Assembly (NCBI GenBank): GCA_019448385.1
Contig: JAGTXO010000034.1
Location: forward strand, 106,001-170,000
Source of the DNA: Diacronema lutheri
Taxonomy: Eukaryota; Haptophyta; Pavlovophyceae; Pavlovales; Pavlovaceae
Direction of reading: 5' to 3'
Length of the DNA: 64,000 nucleotides
Shown: piece after piece, positions 34,243 to 44,872 of the stretch
How positions within the stretch are numbered: the first letter of the stretch is position 1
Layout of the letters: every line of letters begins with the position of its first letter
The notes under the pieces: model-generated
What the model saw: the letters and a program-made list of their open reading frames with translations, nothing else
Database searches by the model: none
What the model was told of the DNA's origin: nothing
Translations under genes and position numbers: made by a program

Positions 34243-36711
34243 ACCACCCCACCCCCACCCCCACCCCTTTCCCATGGCGTCGGCACGCGCGCGCGCAGCG
34301 AGCAAGGCGACGTGGCTTCTGCCGGTGCGCGATGTCAAGGGGCGGTATTCGCTGCAGCTCATCCGTAAGGCCGTCGCGCTCCTCGCGCGCGACGACGCCG
34401 CGCGCGCCGCGCTCGACGCGGGTGGAGGAGGAGGCGGCGCGGGCAAGCCTGCGGGCAAGAGGGCACGCAACGCGCTGCTGCCGGCGACGGTCGATGCGGG
34501 CGTGCGCGCGCGCGTCGCGGAGCTGAGCGCGCGCGCGGAGGCGTGGGCCTACTACTACGACGCGCCGGCGGCCGAGGCCGCGGCCGCGGCCGCGGCTGAG
34601 GCGGCGGCTGCGCGCGAGCGCACGCGCGCGCACGCCGGCGACGGCGGCGGTGAGGCGACGGACGGCGAGGCCTCGCAGCCGCCATCGCCCGCGCGCGAGC
34701 CCGACGGTGGCGCGGACGACGCGCGCGCGGGTCGCGCGGACGAGGCGGACGCGAGTGCGGCGCCGCCGTCCGCGGCCGACGCAGCGGCGGCGGCCGCCGC
34801 CGGCGCACGCGCGCGCGCGCGCGGCGAGCGCGCGCGCATGGCGGGCGCGGGCACGGGTGGCATGGACAGCGCGCGGCGCGCGCGCGCGAGCGGCGGCGCC
34901 GCCGCGGTGCCCGACGACGACGACGAGGAGGGCGCGTACGTGCGCGCGCTCGAGGCGGAAGACAAGAAGCGGCGAAAGGCGGAAACGTTTTGGCGGCGCG
35001 GGAATGAGAGAGCGCGCTTACCGGGCGAGGAGAGCGATGGCGGCGGGGACGAGGCAGACGGCGACGGCGACGGCGAGGAGGGCGGCGGCAGCGACGAGGG
35101 CAGCGACGGCGAGAGCGATATCGCCGCCGCCGCCGACGCGCGCCGCCGGCGCGAGCGGCGCGCGGCCGCGGCCGCCGCGCGCGGCGCCGATGCGGCCGAC
35201 GCGGCCGCGGCGGCGCTGCTGAACTCGGACGATGACGAATCGTACGATGGCGGCGCGGCGGCGCGCGCGGCACGGCGTGGCGCGGGCGAGGCCGATGCGT
35301 CGGACGCCGGCTCGGATGATGAGGGCGGCGAGGGCCTTGCGCGCGCGCGCGAGCGGCGCGCGCCGGCGTCGCGCGTCGACGCGCTCGCTTCCGGCGCGGC
35401 AGCGCTGCTCCGCTCGCAGCCCCTCGCGATGAGCGGCGGCGCGGCGGCGGCGGGCGAGCGGGCCGATACGGCGGCAACGTTGCGCGCGCTCCTCGCCAAG
35501 CTGCGCGCCGGCCCGAACGCGCGCGCGCCGGCCGGCGCGCGCGAGCGGCCGGGCGCGCCCGCACCTTCGCGCCGCCCATCAGAAATGGCTGCGCCCGCGC
35601 GCGCCGGCGCGACGGCCGCGGCTCAGGCCGCGGGCACGCACGACGCGCGCTGCACGCTCTGCGCCAAGCCGCTCAGCGCCACCGACCGCGTCGTGCGCGC
35701 GCTCCGCCGCCCGTTCTGCTCGCCCCTCTGCGCGCACCGCGCGGCGGAGGCGGCCGCGCGCGACGCGGCCGCGGACGCCGCGCGCGCCAAGCGCGCGCAC
35801 GCGGCTACGCGCGACGAGGCGAACGGCGAGGCGGTCGACGCGCTGGCTTCGGCCGCTGGCCCCGGCGTCGGCGCGTCCGCGGTCGAGCCAGCGCCGGCCG
35901 CCGACGGCGGCACGGCCAGCAACGAGACCGGCTCGGTGCACGGCGCGGCGGCGGGCGGCTCGGCGGCGGACGCGGCGGCGCAGGCGGAGGCGGCGCGCGG
36001 CGCGGACGCGCGGCACGCGCGCGCGCGCGGAGAGGCGGCGGCAACGGCGGCGGCGGCGGCGCAGGCGGCGCAGGGTGGCGGCGAGACGGACGACGAGGCG
36101 GACGAGCTCATGATTCTCCCGTCAGAGGCCGCCGTGCGCCTCGCCACCGGACGTGCGCGCCGCGCCGCGCCGCGCCGCCGCGCCGCCGCGCCGCCGCCGC
36201 CGCCGCCGCCGCCTCCGCGCCCGCGGTCCCTGCCGGGTGACCGTCGCAGCCATGGCGCGGCTGCATGCCGCCATCGCTCGCCTCTGGCTGCCGTCGGCTG
36301 ATTCACGCGACGCTTTTCCCGGCCCTCCCCACCCGCCCCTCCGCCCTCGCCCGCCCTCGCACCCGCCCGCCCGCCCGCCCGCCCTCGCACCCGCCCGCTT
36401 GCCCGCCCACTCTCGCCCGCCCGCCCGCCCACTCTCGCCCGCCCGCCCGCCCGCCCGCCCGCCCGCGCGACAGGCACGATGGCTGCCATGGCTGCCGATG
36501 CTTCCCGCCATTCATCAGCCCTCGCGCTCGCCGCGGGCCGCGCGCGGCTGCGCGCGCGCCTCGTCGAGGAGGCGGCTGCGGCGAAGCTGGCGCTCGCCGT
36601 TGAGCGCGGCGCTCTGCCGGCGGAGGCGGACGCGCGGCGCGCGATGGTGAGCGCGCTCGAGGCGGGCGTGGGGGCCGAGGGCGGGGCGGGCGGGTGGAGC
36701 GACGAGGAGGG

Positions 36712-36742
<31 letters not shown>

Positions 36743-39700
36743 AGCGGGGCGGACGAGGAGGAGGAGGAGGAGGAGGAGGAGGAGGAAGACGCGCCCGTGG
36801 CGCAGTTCGTGCGCCCGCCAACCACCGCGGCGCCCGAGCCGACCGGCGCGCCCGTCGATGCGCAGCCGGTGGTGGCAGCGGCCGCCGCCGCGACCGAGAA
36901 CGCGCGCACGGACGGCGTGCCGATCGGCTCGGCAGACCCGGGCGCCGCGCCGATCGGCGAGGGCGGAGCTAGCGCCGCTGCAGCGGAGGGAGGCCGTGGC
37001 GGTCCTGGCGGCGCGCGCGCGCCCCCGCGCGCGTGCGTGCTCGAGTCGCAGGCGCTCTGGGGCGAGGAGGTGGACAGCGCGGCCGCCGGCGCGGCCCCCC
37101 CGGCCGGCGCGGCAGCTGCGAACGGGGCCGGCGCAGAGGCTGCCGGCGGGCCCGGCGCGGCGGCGGGCACGGCGGGCATGGCTGGCGTGAGGGACGGGGC
37201 TGGCGATGACCCCGCGACTGGCGCGTGTGGTGCGGGCACATCCGCGCCGGGCGCCGAGCCCGCGGCTGGAGCGATGGCGTCGGCGACGGGTGCCGAGGGG
37301 TCCGGTGCGCACGCGCCGGACTCGGCAGCGGGGGCCGACGCTGGGGACGCGGACGTCGATGCCGGGGCGCTCGCGGCGGAGCTGGCGGAGGCGGAGGCGG
37401 CGGCGCTCGCGGCGGAGCTCGCGGAGGCCGAGGCGGCGGAGGCGGCGGACGCGCAGGCGGCGGACGGCGGCGGCGACGCGGTGGGCGGTGCGGCCGACGC
37501 GGTGCGCGCCGCGGCTGCGCAGCCGGTGCTGGCAGCGTCTGCGCCCGCGCGCGCCGCGCCAGTCGAGTCAAGGAGCAAGCGGCCGCGCGAGCGCCGCGCG
37601 CCGCTGCGCGCGTGCGCGCTCATCGACGCCGAGGCGGACGAGTCCGGTGCCGAGTCCGGTGCCGAGTCCGATGACGGGTCCGACGAGGTGTCGGAAGAGG
37701 AATCGGACCGCGCGCGCGCCTTCGTCGCTTCGGGCGACGACGCGGACGGGGGCAGCGGCGGCGGCGGAGGCGGCGACGACGACGTGAGCGGCCGCGGCGG
37801 CCGGTCGGCCGACGGCGCGCGCGCGGCGGCGGAGGCGGCGCTCGACGCGCGCGACGCCGTCGGCGGCGGCCACCGCCCGCCGAACCGCCTCCGGCGGTTC
37901 GGCGGACGCGCGGCTGCGCGCGCGCGCGACGGCGTCGGCGACGGCGACGGCGGCGGCGACGACGACGACGACGCCGGCGCGGGCGGCGGTGGCGTCGCGC
38001 GCGCCGGCGCGCGCGCTCGCGCCGGCTCGGACGCGTGTTCCGACACCGATTCCGACAGCTTCGTCGCATCGGACTCGGACTCGGACGTGGACCTTGCGGA
38101 GCTGCACGCGCGCGCCGACTTGGAGGCGGCGGAGCACGCGCTCGGCGCAGCCGACGGCTTCGGCACGGCCGCGAGGCGGCGGGGCGACGGCGATGGCGAC
38201 GGCGAGGTCGCATACGCCCCGCATCTGATGGTGGGTGTCGCCGCAGCAGCATGTGCCCCAGCAGCGACAGCGGGGCAGCAGCGACGGCGGGCGGGTGCCC
38301 CCCGTCGCAGCTGCTGCTGCTGCCCCGCACGCGCGCGCGCCTGCTGCTGCTGCGCGCACGCGCGCGCGTGAGCAGCGCGCGCTCGTCGCTCCGCGTGTGG
38401 CGATGCGCTCGCGCCTCGCCAGCCCCGCTGCATTGTGCACGCCATGCGCCCCTCCCCCCCCCATCCCCCCCCCCCCCCCCCCCCCCCTTGCCACTGTGGC
38501 TTAAGCGCGTCATCGCGCCTCGCCTCCCCTTCCGATTGCGCCGTACCCTCCTCCTGCGCTCTGTGGCCCCTCTGATCCCCTCCCTCCCCCCCGCCCCTCC
38601 CCCCCCCCCCCCCCCCCCCCCATCCCCTCCCCCCATCCCCTCCCCCCCCTCTCCTCACCTTCCGCGCGCCGCCGCGGCGCGAGCGCAGTGCTGCGACGCG
38701 CGCCCGACGCTGGACCTGTCCGACGGGTCCGACGACGATTCCGACACGTGCGGTGGCGAGGTTGGCGGCGACTCGATGGCAACGGGCGCGCGCCCCTCCA
38801 AGCGCGCGCGCTCGCTGCTCGACGCGTCCGCCGACCCCGCGCGCGCGGGCGCCGACGGAGGGGACGAGCGCGGCGCTGGTGCGGAGGTGCGGCGGCGCCT
38901 TCGGCTGCGGGTGGCGCCCCGTGGCAAGCGGCCAGGGCATAGGCGGTGGCGCGGCGGCGGCGGCGCGGACGCGGAGGGCGGACGGGACGGCGCGATCCTT
39001 CGCCTTCTCGCTGCGGACGAGAGCTCGCAGCACATGTGCGTTCGATCCCGCCACGCGCGCCATCTGCGCCACGCTCGCCACCCTGTTTGCAAACTGCGCC
39101 ACGCCCGCCGCCCTGTTTGCAAACTGTGCCACGCTCGCCACCCTGCTTGCAAACTGTGCCACATTCGCCACCCTGCTTGCAAACTGTGCCACGCTCGCCA
39201 CCCTGCTTGCAAACTGTGCCACATTCGCCACCCTGCTTGCAAACTGTGCCACATTCGCCACCCTGCTTGCAAACTGTGCCACATTCGCCACCCTGCTTGC
39301 AAACTGTGCCACATTCGCCACCCTGCTTGCAAACTGTGCCACATTCGCCACCCTGCTTGCAAACTGTGCCACATTCGCCACCCTGCTTGCAAACTGTGCC
39401 ACATTCGCCACCCTGCTTGCAAACTGTGCCACGCTCGCCACCCTGCTTGCAAACTGTGCCACATTCGCCACCCTGCTTGCAAACTGTGCCACATTCGCCA
39501 CCCTGCTTGCAAACTGTGCCACATTCGCCACCCTGCTTGCAAACTGTGCCACATTCGCCACCCTGCTTGCAAACTGTGCCACATTCGCCACCCTGCTTGC
39601 AAACTGTGCCACATTCGCCACCCTGCTTGCAAACTGTGCCACATTCGCCACCCTGCTTGCAAACTGTGCCACATTCGCCACCCTGCTTGCAAACTGTGCC

Positions 39701-41488
39701 ACATTCGCCACCCTGCTTGCAAACTGTGCCACATTCGCCACCCTGCTTGCAAACTGTGCCACATTCGCCACCCTGCTTGCAAACTGTGCCACATTCGCCA
39801 CCCTGCTTGCAAACTGTGCCACATTCGCCACCCTGCTTGCAAACTGTGCCACATTCGCCACCCTGCTTGCAAACTGTGCCACGCTCGCCCGCCGCACGCG
39901 CAGCAGCCGCCGTTGCAATGCGCTGCATCTGCAGCGGCTGCACCTTTGCCGATGCCGCTGCCGCTGCACCCCGGCCTCGTCCCACCCCGGGTTCCCCTGG
40001 TCCCTGCCCCCTGCACCCACCCTCTCACCCGCCCACCCACCCACACCCCACACGCCGCCGCGCACCCACGCGCGCCCGCGCCGCGCCGCGCTGCACGCGC
40101 GCAGGCTTGCCCTGCTCGGCGACAGCCAGGAGACGATGACGGGCAACTCCCTTGGCAGCAGCCTCGAGCACAACTCCACGCTCGGCGGCGGCGGCGGCAC
40201 GTTGGGCGGCGGCGGAGGGGGCGGAGGCGGCGGTGGAGGCGGAGGGGGCGGCGGAGGCGGTGGGCGCACCGGCGGCCTTCGCGGCGGTTTGGCGGGCGGT
40301 GGCGCGCTCAGCCGACAGCCATCGCTGCTGCACCCGACACCCCTCTCTCGGCACAACACGCTCACCGGCTTTGGCGCCGCCACGCTGCAGACGCCGACGC
40401 TCGGCAACGGCCGGTCCAAGCCTCCGAACGCCGCCGCCGCCGCCGCCACCGCCACCGCCACCGCCACCGCCACCGCCGCTACCGGCGGCGCCGGCGCCGG
40501 CGGCGCCGGCGGCCCGCCGGACGCCGAGCGCTTCCCGACGGCGTCCCACAGCGGCGCGGCCGCCGCGGCCGCCGCGGCCGCGCTCGGGCCAGCTGCAGGC
40601 GGAGGCGGCGGCGCGAACGGCGGCGGCGGCCTCTTTGGTCGGCTGCTCGAGGCGGAGCGCAGCGGGCGCCTCGCCGGGTGCGCGCGGCGGGGCGCGCGAA
40701 CGGACCCGGCGCGCGCGTGCGCGGCGGTGGACGCGGCGGGGCGCGCGGTGGGCTATGCGAGCGCGTGTGGGGCCCTGTTGCGCGGCTTGGGGGACCCCGT
40801 CCGCCCTCGCCCACGCGCCCGGCTGCCATGGCGCCCTTGCCAACGCTCGATGTGTGAACGATCGTCTGCAACCTCGCCCGCCCCGCCGGCCCCTACCCCT
40901 ACGCCCGCGCCCGCGCCCGCCCGCCTGCCATCCACCCACCCACCCACGCCCGCCCTGCCGCGCCCGCCCTACCACGCCCGCCCTACCATCCACGCTCCCA
41001 CGCCCGCCCGCCCGCCCGCCCCCCCCCCCCTCCCCCCCCCCGGCCCACCGCCCGCTCGCCCCGCCCCTTGGCCTTCGCCCGCGCTGCGCAGTGGAGGCGT
41101 GGGCACGTCGTTTTCCCGCTCTTTTGTGTTCACACGCGGAGCCGACTCGCGCTCGCGCCCGCCAGCGGCGTGCGGCGGCGCAGCCGACAGCGACTTTGGC
41201 GGTGGCGGTGGCGGAAGGCACGGCGCCGTCGGGAGCGTAGACGGCGGCGCTGGCGGCGGCGCTGGCGGCGGCGCTGGCGGCGGCGGTGGCGGTGGCAGTT
41301 GGGGTGGCGGTGGCGGCCTGATGGATGGGAACGCTGCAGCGCATGGCAAGAAGCGCAGCGCGGCGGCGGCGGCGGTGGGCGCCGGCGGCTTCGCAACCCA
41401 CGCGCCGGCGCGCGGCGGCGCGCTGGCCGGCCCGACAGTTGCGTCGCGCGGTTCGCTTCTCGAGAGAGTCCTCGCAGGCGCGCGCTGA
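31874..41488 (+). CDS. Large acidic protein, claspin/Mrc1-like candidate, seven exons
   Basis: Exons: 31874-33508, 33905-34085, 34299-36152, 36474-38230, 38689-38945, 40105-40677 and 41092-41488. Phases close exactly, giving 2,217 residues. The protein is mostly disordered, with Asp/Glu/Ser acidic patches ([26 protein letters not shown]) alternating with Ala/Arg/Lys. The segment near residues 1605-1650 ([13 protein letters not shown], then [12 protein letters not shown]), with [15 protein letters not shown] about 160 residues later, resembles the MRC1-like domain of claspin/Mrc1. The C terminus has [10 protein letters not shown], as in claspin tails (recalled similarity). If correct it would be the replication-fork checkpoint adaptor for ATR/Chk1-type kinases. 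A CTLCAKPL...RPFCSPLC motif near residue 1055 looks like a small zinc knuckle and is not expected in claspin. The gene structure is well supported; the name is tentative. Introns 1, 2, 4 and 6 are poly-C rich. Confidence 0.6.
33558..33760. repeat. Three approximately 70-bp repeats with poly-C in intron 1
   Basis: Three consecutive units share gagttgt, a poly-C run (22, 15+10 and 20 C at 33566, 33635 and 33707), then cgacgcgaccgttacctaac and cggctgcaaccgc. They lie in the first intron of the claspin-like gene. Confidence 0.9.
34206..34242. repeat. Poly-C run (37 nt)
   Basis: This is the longest C run in the window. It lies in intron 2 of the claspin-like gene, about 55 bp before the acceptor at 34298. 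Confidence 0.9.
38453..38649. repeat. Poly-C tracts in intron 4
   Basis: Several C runs occur, the longest about 23 nt each at 38465-38487 and 38599-38621, in the intron that ends at 38688. Confidence 0.9.
39065..39889. repeat. 30-bp minisatellite, about 27 copies, intronic
   Basis: The unit gtgccacattcgccaccctg plus cttgcaaact is repeated in register for 825 bp with very few changes: five cgctc/cgccc variants, and one ccctgtttgc at each of the first two units. All frames through it are open on both strands because 30 is divisible by three and the unit lacks stops; translations include [10 protein letters not shown]. The phase-2 junction from 38945 to 40105 places it inside intron 5 of the claspin-like gene, so I treat it as non-coding. 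Confidence 0.9.
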
Positions 41489-41658
41489 CGTTCCGGCCGG
41501 TCAGCGGGACACTGGCGCGTGCACAGAGGCGTGCAGCTGCAGGTGCAGTGGTGGTAGGCGCGTGCCGCCGCCTGTGCTGGAGTGAAACACCGATTCGACG
41601 GCCATGTCGGCCGGGTACACAACGCGGCAACGCCCGGCTCCAGTGCGGTCCTGCCGAC

Positions 41659-43150
41659 ATGGGCGGGGTCGTAAGCGAGGCGTCAAAAAAAATGGCGACG
41701 GCTGCGGCGGCGACGAGCGCGCAACAACTCTTTTCGTTTGCACAGAACGCGAACACGGAGGTGCGGCGGTACCCGCCGCGCCCGCGCGTCTTCATGGACA
41801 TCCAGATCGGGATGGTCCCCTCTGGCCGCATCGTCTTCGAGCTGTACGACGACGTCGCGCCGCGCACAGCCGAAAACTTTCGCGCGCTCTGCACGGGCGA
41901 GAAGGGCATCGGCGCGGTGACCAAGGCGCCGCTGCACTACAAGGGGAGCATCTTCCACCGGGTAGTGCAGGGCTTCGTGTGCCAGGGCGGCGACTTCCAA
42001 TTCAAGAACGGCACCGGCGGCGAGTCAATCTACGGCGCGCGCTTTGACGACGAGGTGCGCGCGGCCGGGTGCGCGCGGTACTTGCCGATGGCGAGAGGTC
42101 GATTTTCACGACGCGTGCTCGGTGCCCAGCGTGGAGAACTCACCTGTCCGAAGCAGCGCGCCGTCGTGTGTTGGCCAAGCGCGCTCGCCTGAGCAGAGCG
42201 AGCTGGCTTCTGGAAAGGGGGAGGCGGGGGGGTTTGTGGCTCGCACCGCCATCCTCAGCGCCTCGCCGAGCGGCTTTGAGCAGCGCGCTCGTCTGCGGCG
42301 GTCGCGCACCCCTCTCATTCGCGCGCTCCGCCCACCCGCGTACCCACTCGCCGGATGCCGACGTCACCCACGTGCCGCTTCCAGGAATTTTCGTTGCTGC
42401 ACAACGGGCCTGGCCTCCTGTCCATGGCCAACAAGGGGTCGGACACGAACGGTGTGTGCATGCACACACGCACGTGCAAAGGGGTGCGGGCCGATGTGAG
42501 GGCAGTACTTGGGGGGCGATGGGAGTGTATGGGGGGCGATGGGAGGGAAACACTGGGAGAGGGGTGGGAGTTGTGGTCGTGGTGTTCCGCGCGTTGCGTG
42601 CTCAAAAACACTTTCCCCTCCTCCCCTTGCCGGCACCGTAGGCTCCCAATTCTTCATCACGCTCAAAAAGGCGCCGCACCTCGATGGCAAGCACGTCGTC
42701 TTTGGAAAGGCACGACGCAGGGCACCCGTGTTGCCCCCCCCCCCCCCCCCCGCCGCCCCCATGCGCCGGCTTCGCGCGCAGCGGGTCACGGGTGCGTAGC
42801 TCCCTGTCGGCCCCTGCCGGGCTGCGCCGCACAAGTCCATCGCTCAGCCACGCGCGCCCTCCTGCCCTCTGCCCTTGTCGCCGCTTTTCAAATGGACGAA
42901 TCGCATCACTGCGTTTTTTGAATGTGGGCAGGTGGTCGAGGGCATGGTGCTTGTGCGCAAGATGGAGGCGAGCGAGGTCACGCCCGACGGCCACCGCCCG
43001 CTCGAGCCGATCATCATCGCGCACTGCGGCGAGCTCGAGCTCGTGATCCCACCGCGGCTGAAGCGACACCTCGCGGCGGCCGAGGAGCGGGATCGGCGGA
43101 AGGTGGGACGCGCCGAGGGGAAAAAGTCCGCCAGGGCGTTGCACTCGTGA
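41659..43150 (+). CDS. Cyclophilin peptidyl-prolyl isomerase, four exons
   Basis: Exons: 41659-42054, 42385-42451, 42642-42709 and 42932-43150; phases agree and give 249 residues. The cyclophilin core starts near residue 49: [52 protein letters not shown] (catalytic Arg55, Phe60 and Gln63 equivalents), [20 protein letters not shown], and [16 protein letters not shown]. The cyclosporin-contact Trp121 position is His, common in divergent members. The family catalyses Xaa-Pro isomerisation. N-terminal 48 residues begin [11 protein letters not shown], which fits the MGxxxS N-myristoylation pattern. The C-terminal 35 residues are Lys/Arg/Glu-rich. Intron 3 (42710-42931) has a GC donor, fixed by the conserved FGK/VVEG junction, and a poly-C run. 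Confidence 0.95.
42734..42751. repeat. Poly-C run (18 nt)
   Basis: Located in cyclophilin intron 3, sense strand. Confidence 0.9.
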
Positions 43151-43278
43151 GGCGCCGCACCGACGTTGTGAATCCTTGCGGGCATGGTGCCCCAAGCTCT
43201 CGGTCTGCAGTCACCCCCCTCTGGGGCCCAGTGTCTGCCCAAAACTGGCGCTGTCGTTCAGTCGGTGCGGGGCGTGTG

Positions 43279-44836
43279 ATGGCGCCCGAGCGGCGAGATG
43301 AGGCGACGGCCGCGCGGCGGCGGCTGTGGAGCGGCGAGCGCGCGAGCGCGAGCGGGATGGGCGTGCCCCTCGTCGTCGTGCTCGCGATCGGCGCGGCCGC
43401 GCACGCCGTGCTGCTCTGCGGGCGCGCGCGCGACGCCGCGGCCGCGCGCACGCGCGCGCTGCCGTGGCCGGCGGCCGACGGCGAGCGCGGCGCGCCGCCG
43501 GCCGCGTGCGAGCGCGCGCGCGCGAACCCGGTCGCGCACGTGGTGCACGTGGACCAGGCGGGGCGCTTCCGCCTTCTCCGCCTCGAGGAGGGCGGTGGCG
43601 CGCCGACCAAGCCGCAGCGCGCGCTCGGCGGCTCTGCCCTCCTCTTCGTGCCAGACCGCGACGGCCAGTGGGCGGACGCGCGCGCGCTCGTCGCGGCGCA
43701 CGCGCGGCTTGCGGCGGCGGCGGCCGCGGAGGTTGATCGCGGTGCGCACGGGTTTGACGCTCGCGCGCGTGGCGCTGCCGCCGCGAGCGCCGCCGGCGAC
43801 GCGCGGGCGTCGGCGGCGGCCGACGGCGGCGGCGGGTGGGCGCCACCGCAGCGCGGCGACGCCAAATGGGCGCCGCCCCTTGCGCTCTACGCGCTCGAGT
43901 TTGGCGGGGGTGACGCGCAGGTGCGTGCGGCCGCCGCCGCCACCGCGCGCGCGCGCAGCGCGCGCCCGGCGCGTCAGCGCCTCCGCGCGGCGCGCGTCGC
44001 GAGGCGGCGGCGGGGCGACACGCACCCCTTCCACCTTCGCCAAATGGGCGCCGCCCCTCGCTGACACGCAGCAGCAGCGGGTCGCGGAGCAGCAGCAGCG
44101 GGGTGACACGCGCGTCAGCGCCTCCGCGCGGCGCGCGTCGCCCACCTTCGCTCGCTTCCGACACGCGCCGCTCGCAGGTGCACGGCGCGATCGCCGAGGG
44201 CCACGCTGCGTGCGTCTCCGACGCGCTCCGGCTGCTCACGCTGCGGCACGACGCGCAGCTCGCGCAGCTTGCGGCGGCGGAGGCGCGCGACGCGGCGGAG
44301 GCGGCGGAGGCGGCGGAGGCGGCGCAATACGGCGGAGCGCGCGGCGGGCGCGGAGGTGGCACGGGCGCAGCGGGCAGCGGAGCGGCGGGCGCAGCGCGCG
44401 CCGGCGCGGGCGTGCACGGCGGCAGCAGCGCGCGCGCGGCGGGCGCGCGCCGGCACACGCTGCTGCCGCCGCTGCCGCCGCCGAGCGCGCAGCGGCCGGC
44501 TCGGATCCACCTCTTTGTCGTCGGCCATGGCTTTGGCGGCACGCTCGCCGTGCGCGCGCTTGCGCACACGGCGTTGCCACCGGCGCTCTTTGGCCAGGGC
44601 GGCAGGTACGGCGGATCCGGTCGTGTCGGCGAGTCCGGCCGTGTCGGCGAGTCCGGCCGTGTCGGCGAGTCCGGTCGTGTCGGCGAGTCCGGCCGTGTCG
44701 GCGCGCGCGATCGGGCGCACGCGCGAGAGGGGGGCGGGGCCTCTGCGGCGGAGCACGGCGACGGTGCGGCGGCGCGCGCGCGCGCAGCTGGCTCAGCGGG
44801 CGTCGGCGCGGGCGTGAGCGGCGACACCGACGACGA

Positions 44837-44872
<36 letters not shown>

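Noticed and set aside
39065-39889. Cys-rich repeat protein ([10 protein letters not shown]) or ice-binding-like Ala/Thr repeat
   Set aside because: All six frames are open because the unit is 30 bp without stops; splice phase between 38945 and 40105 places the array in an intron.
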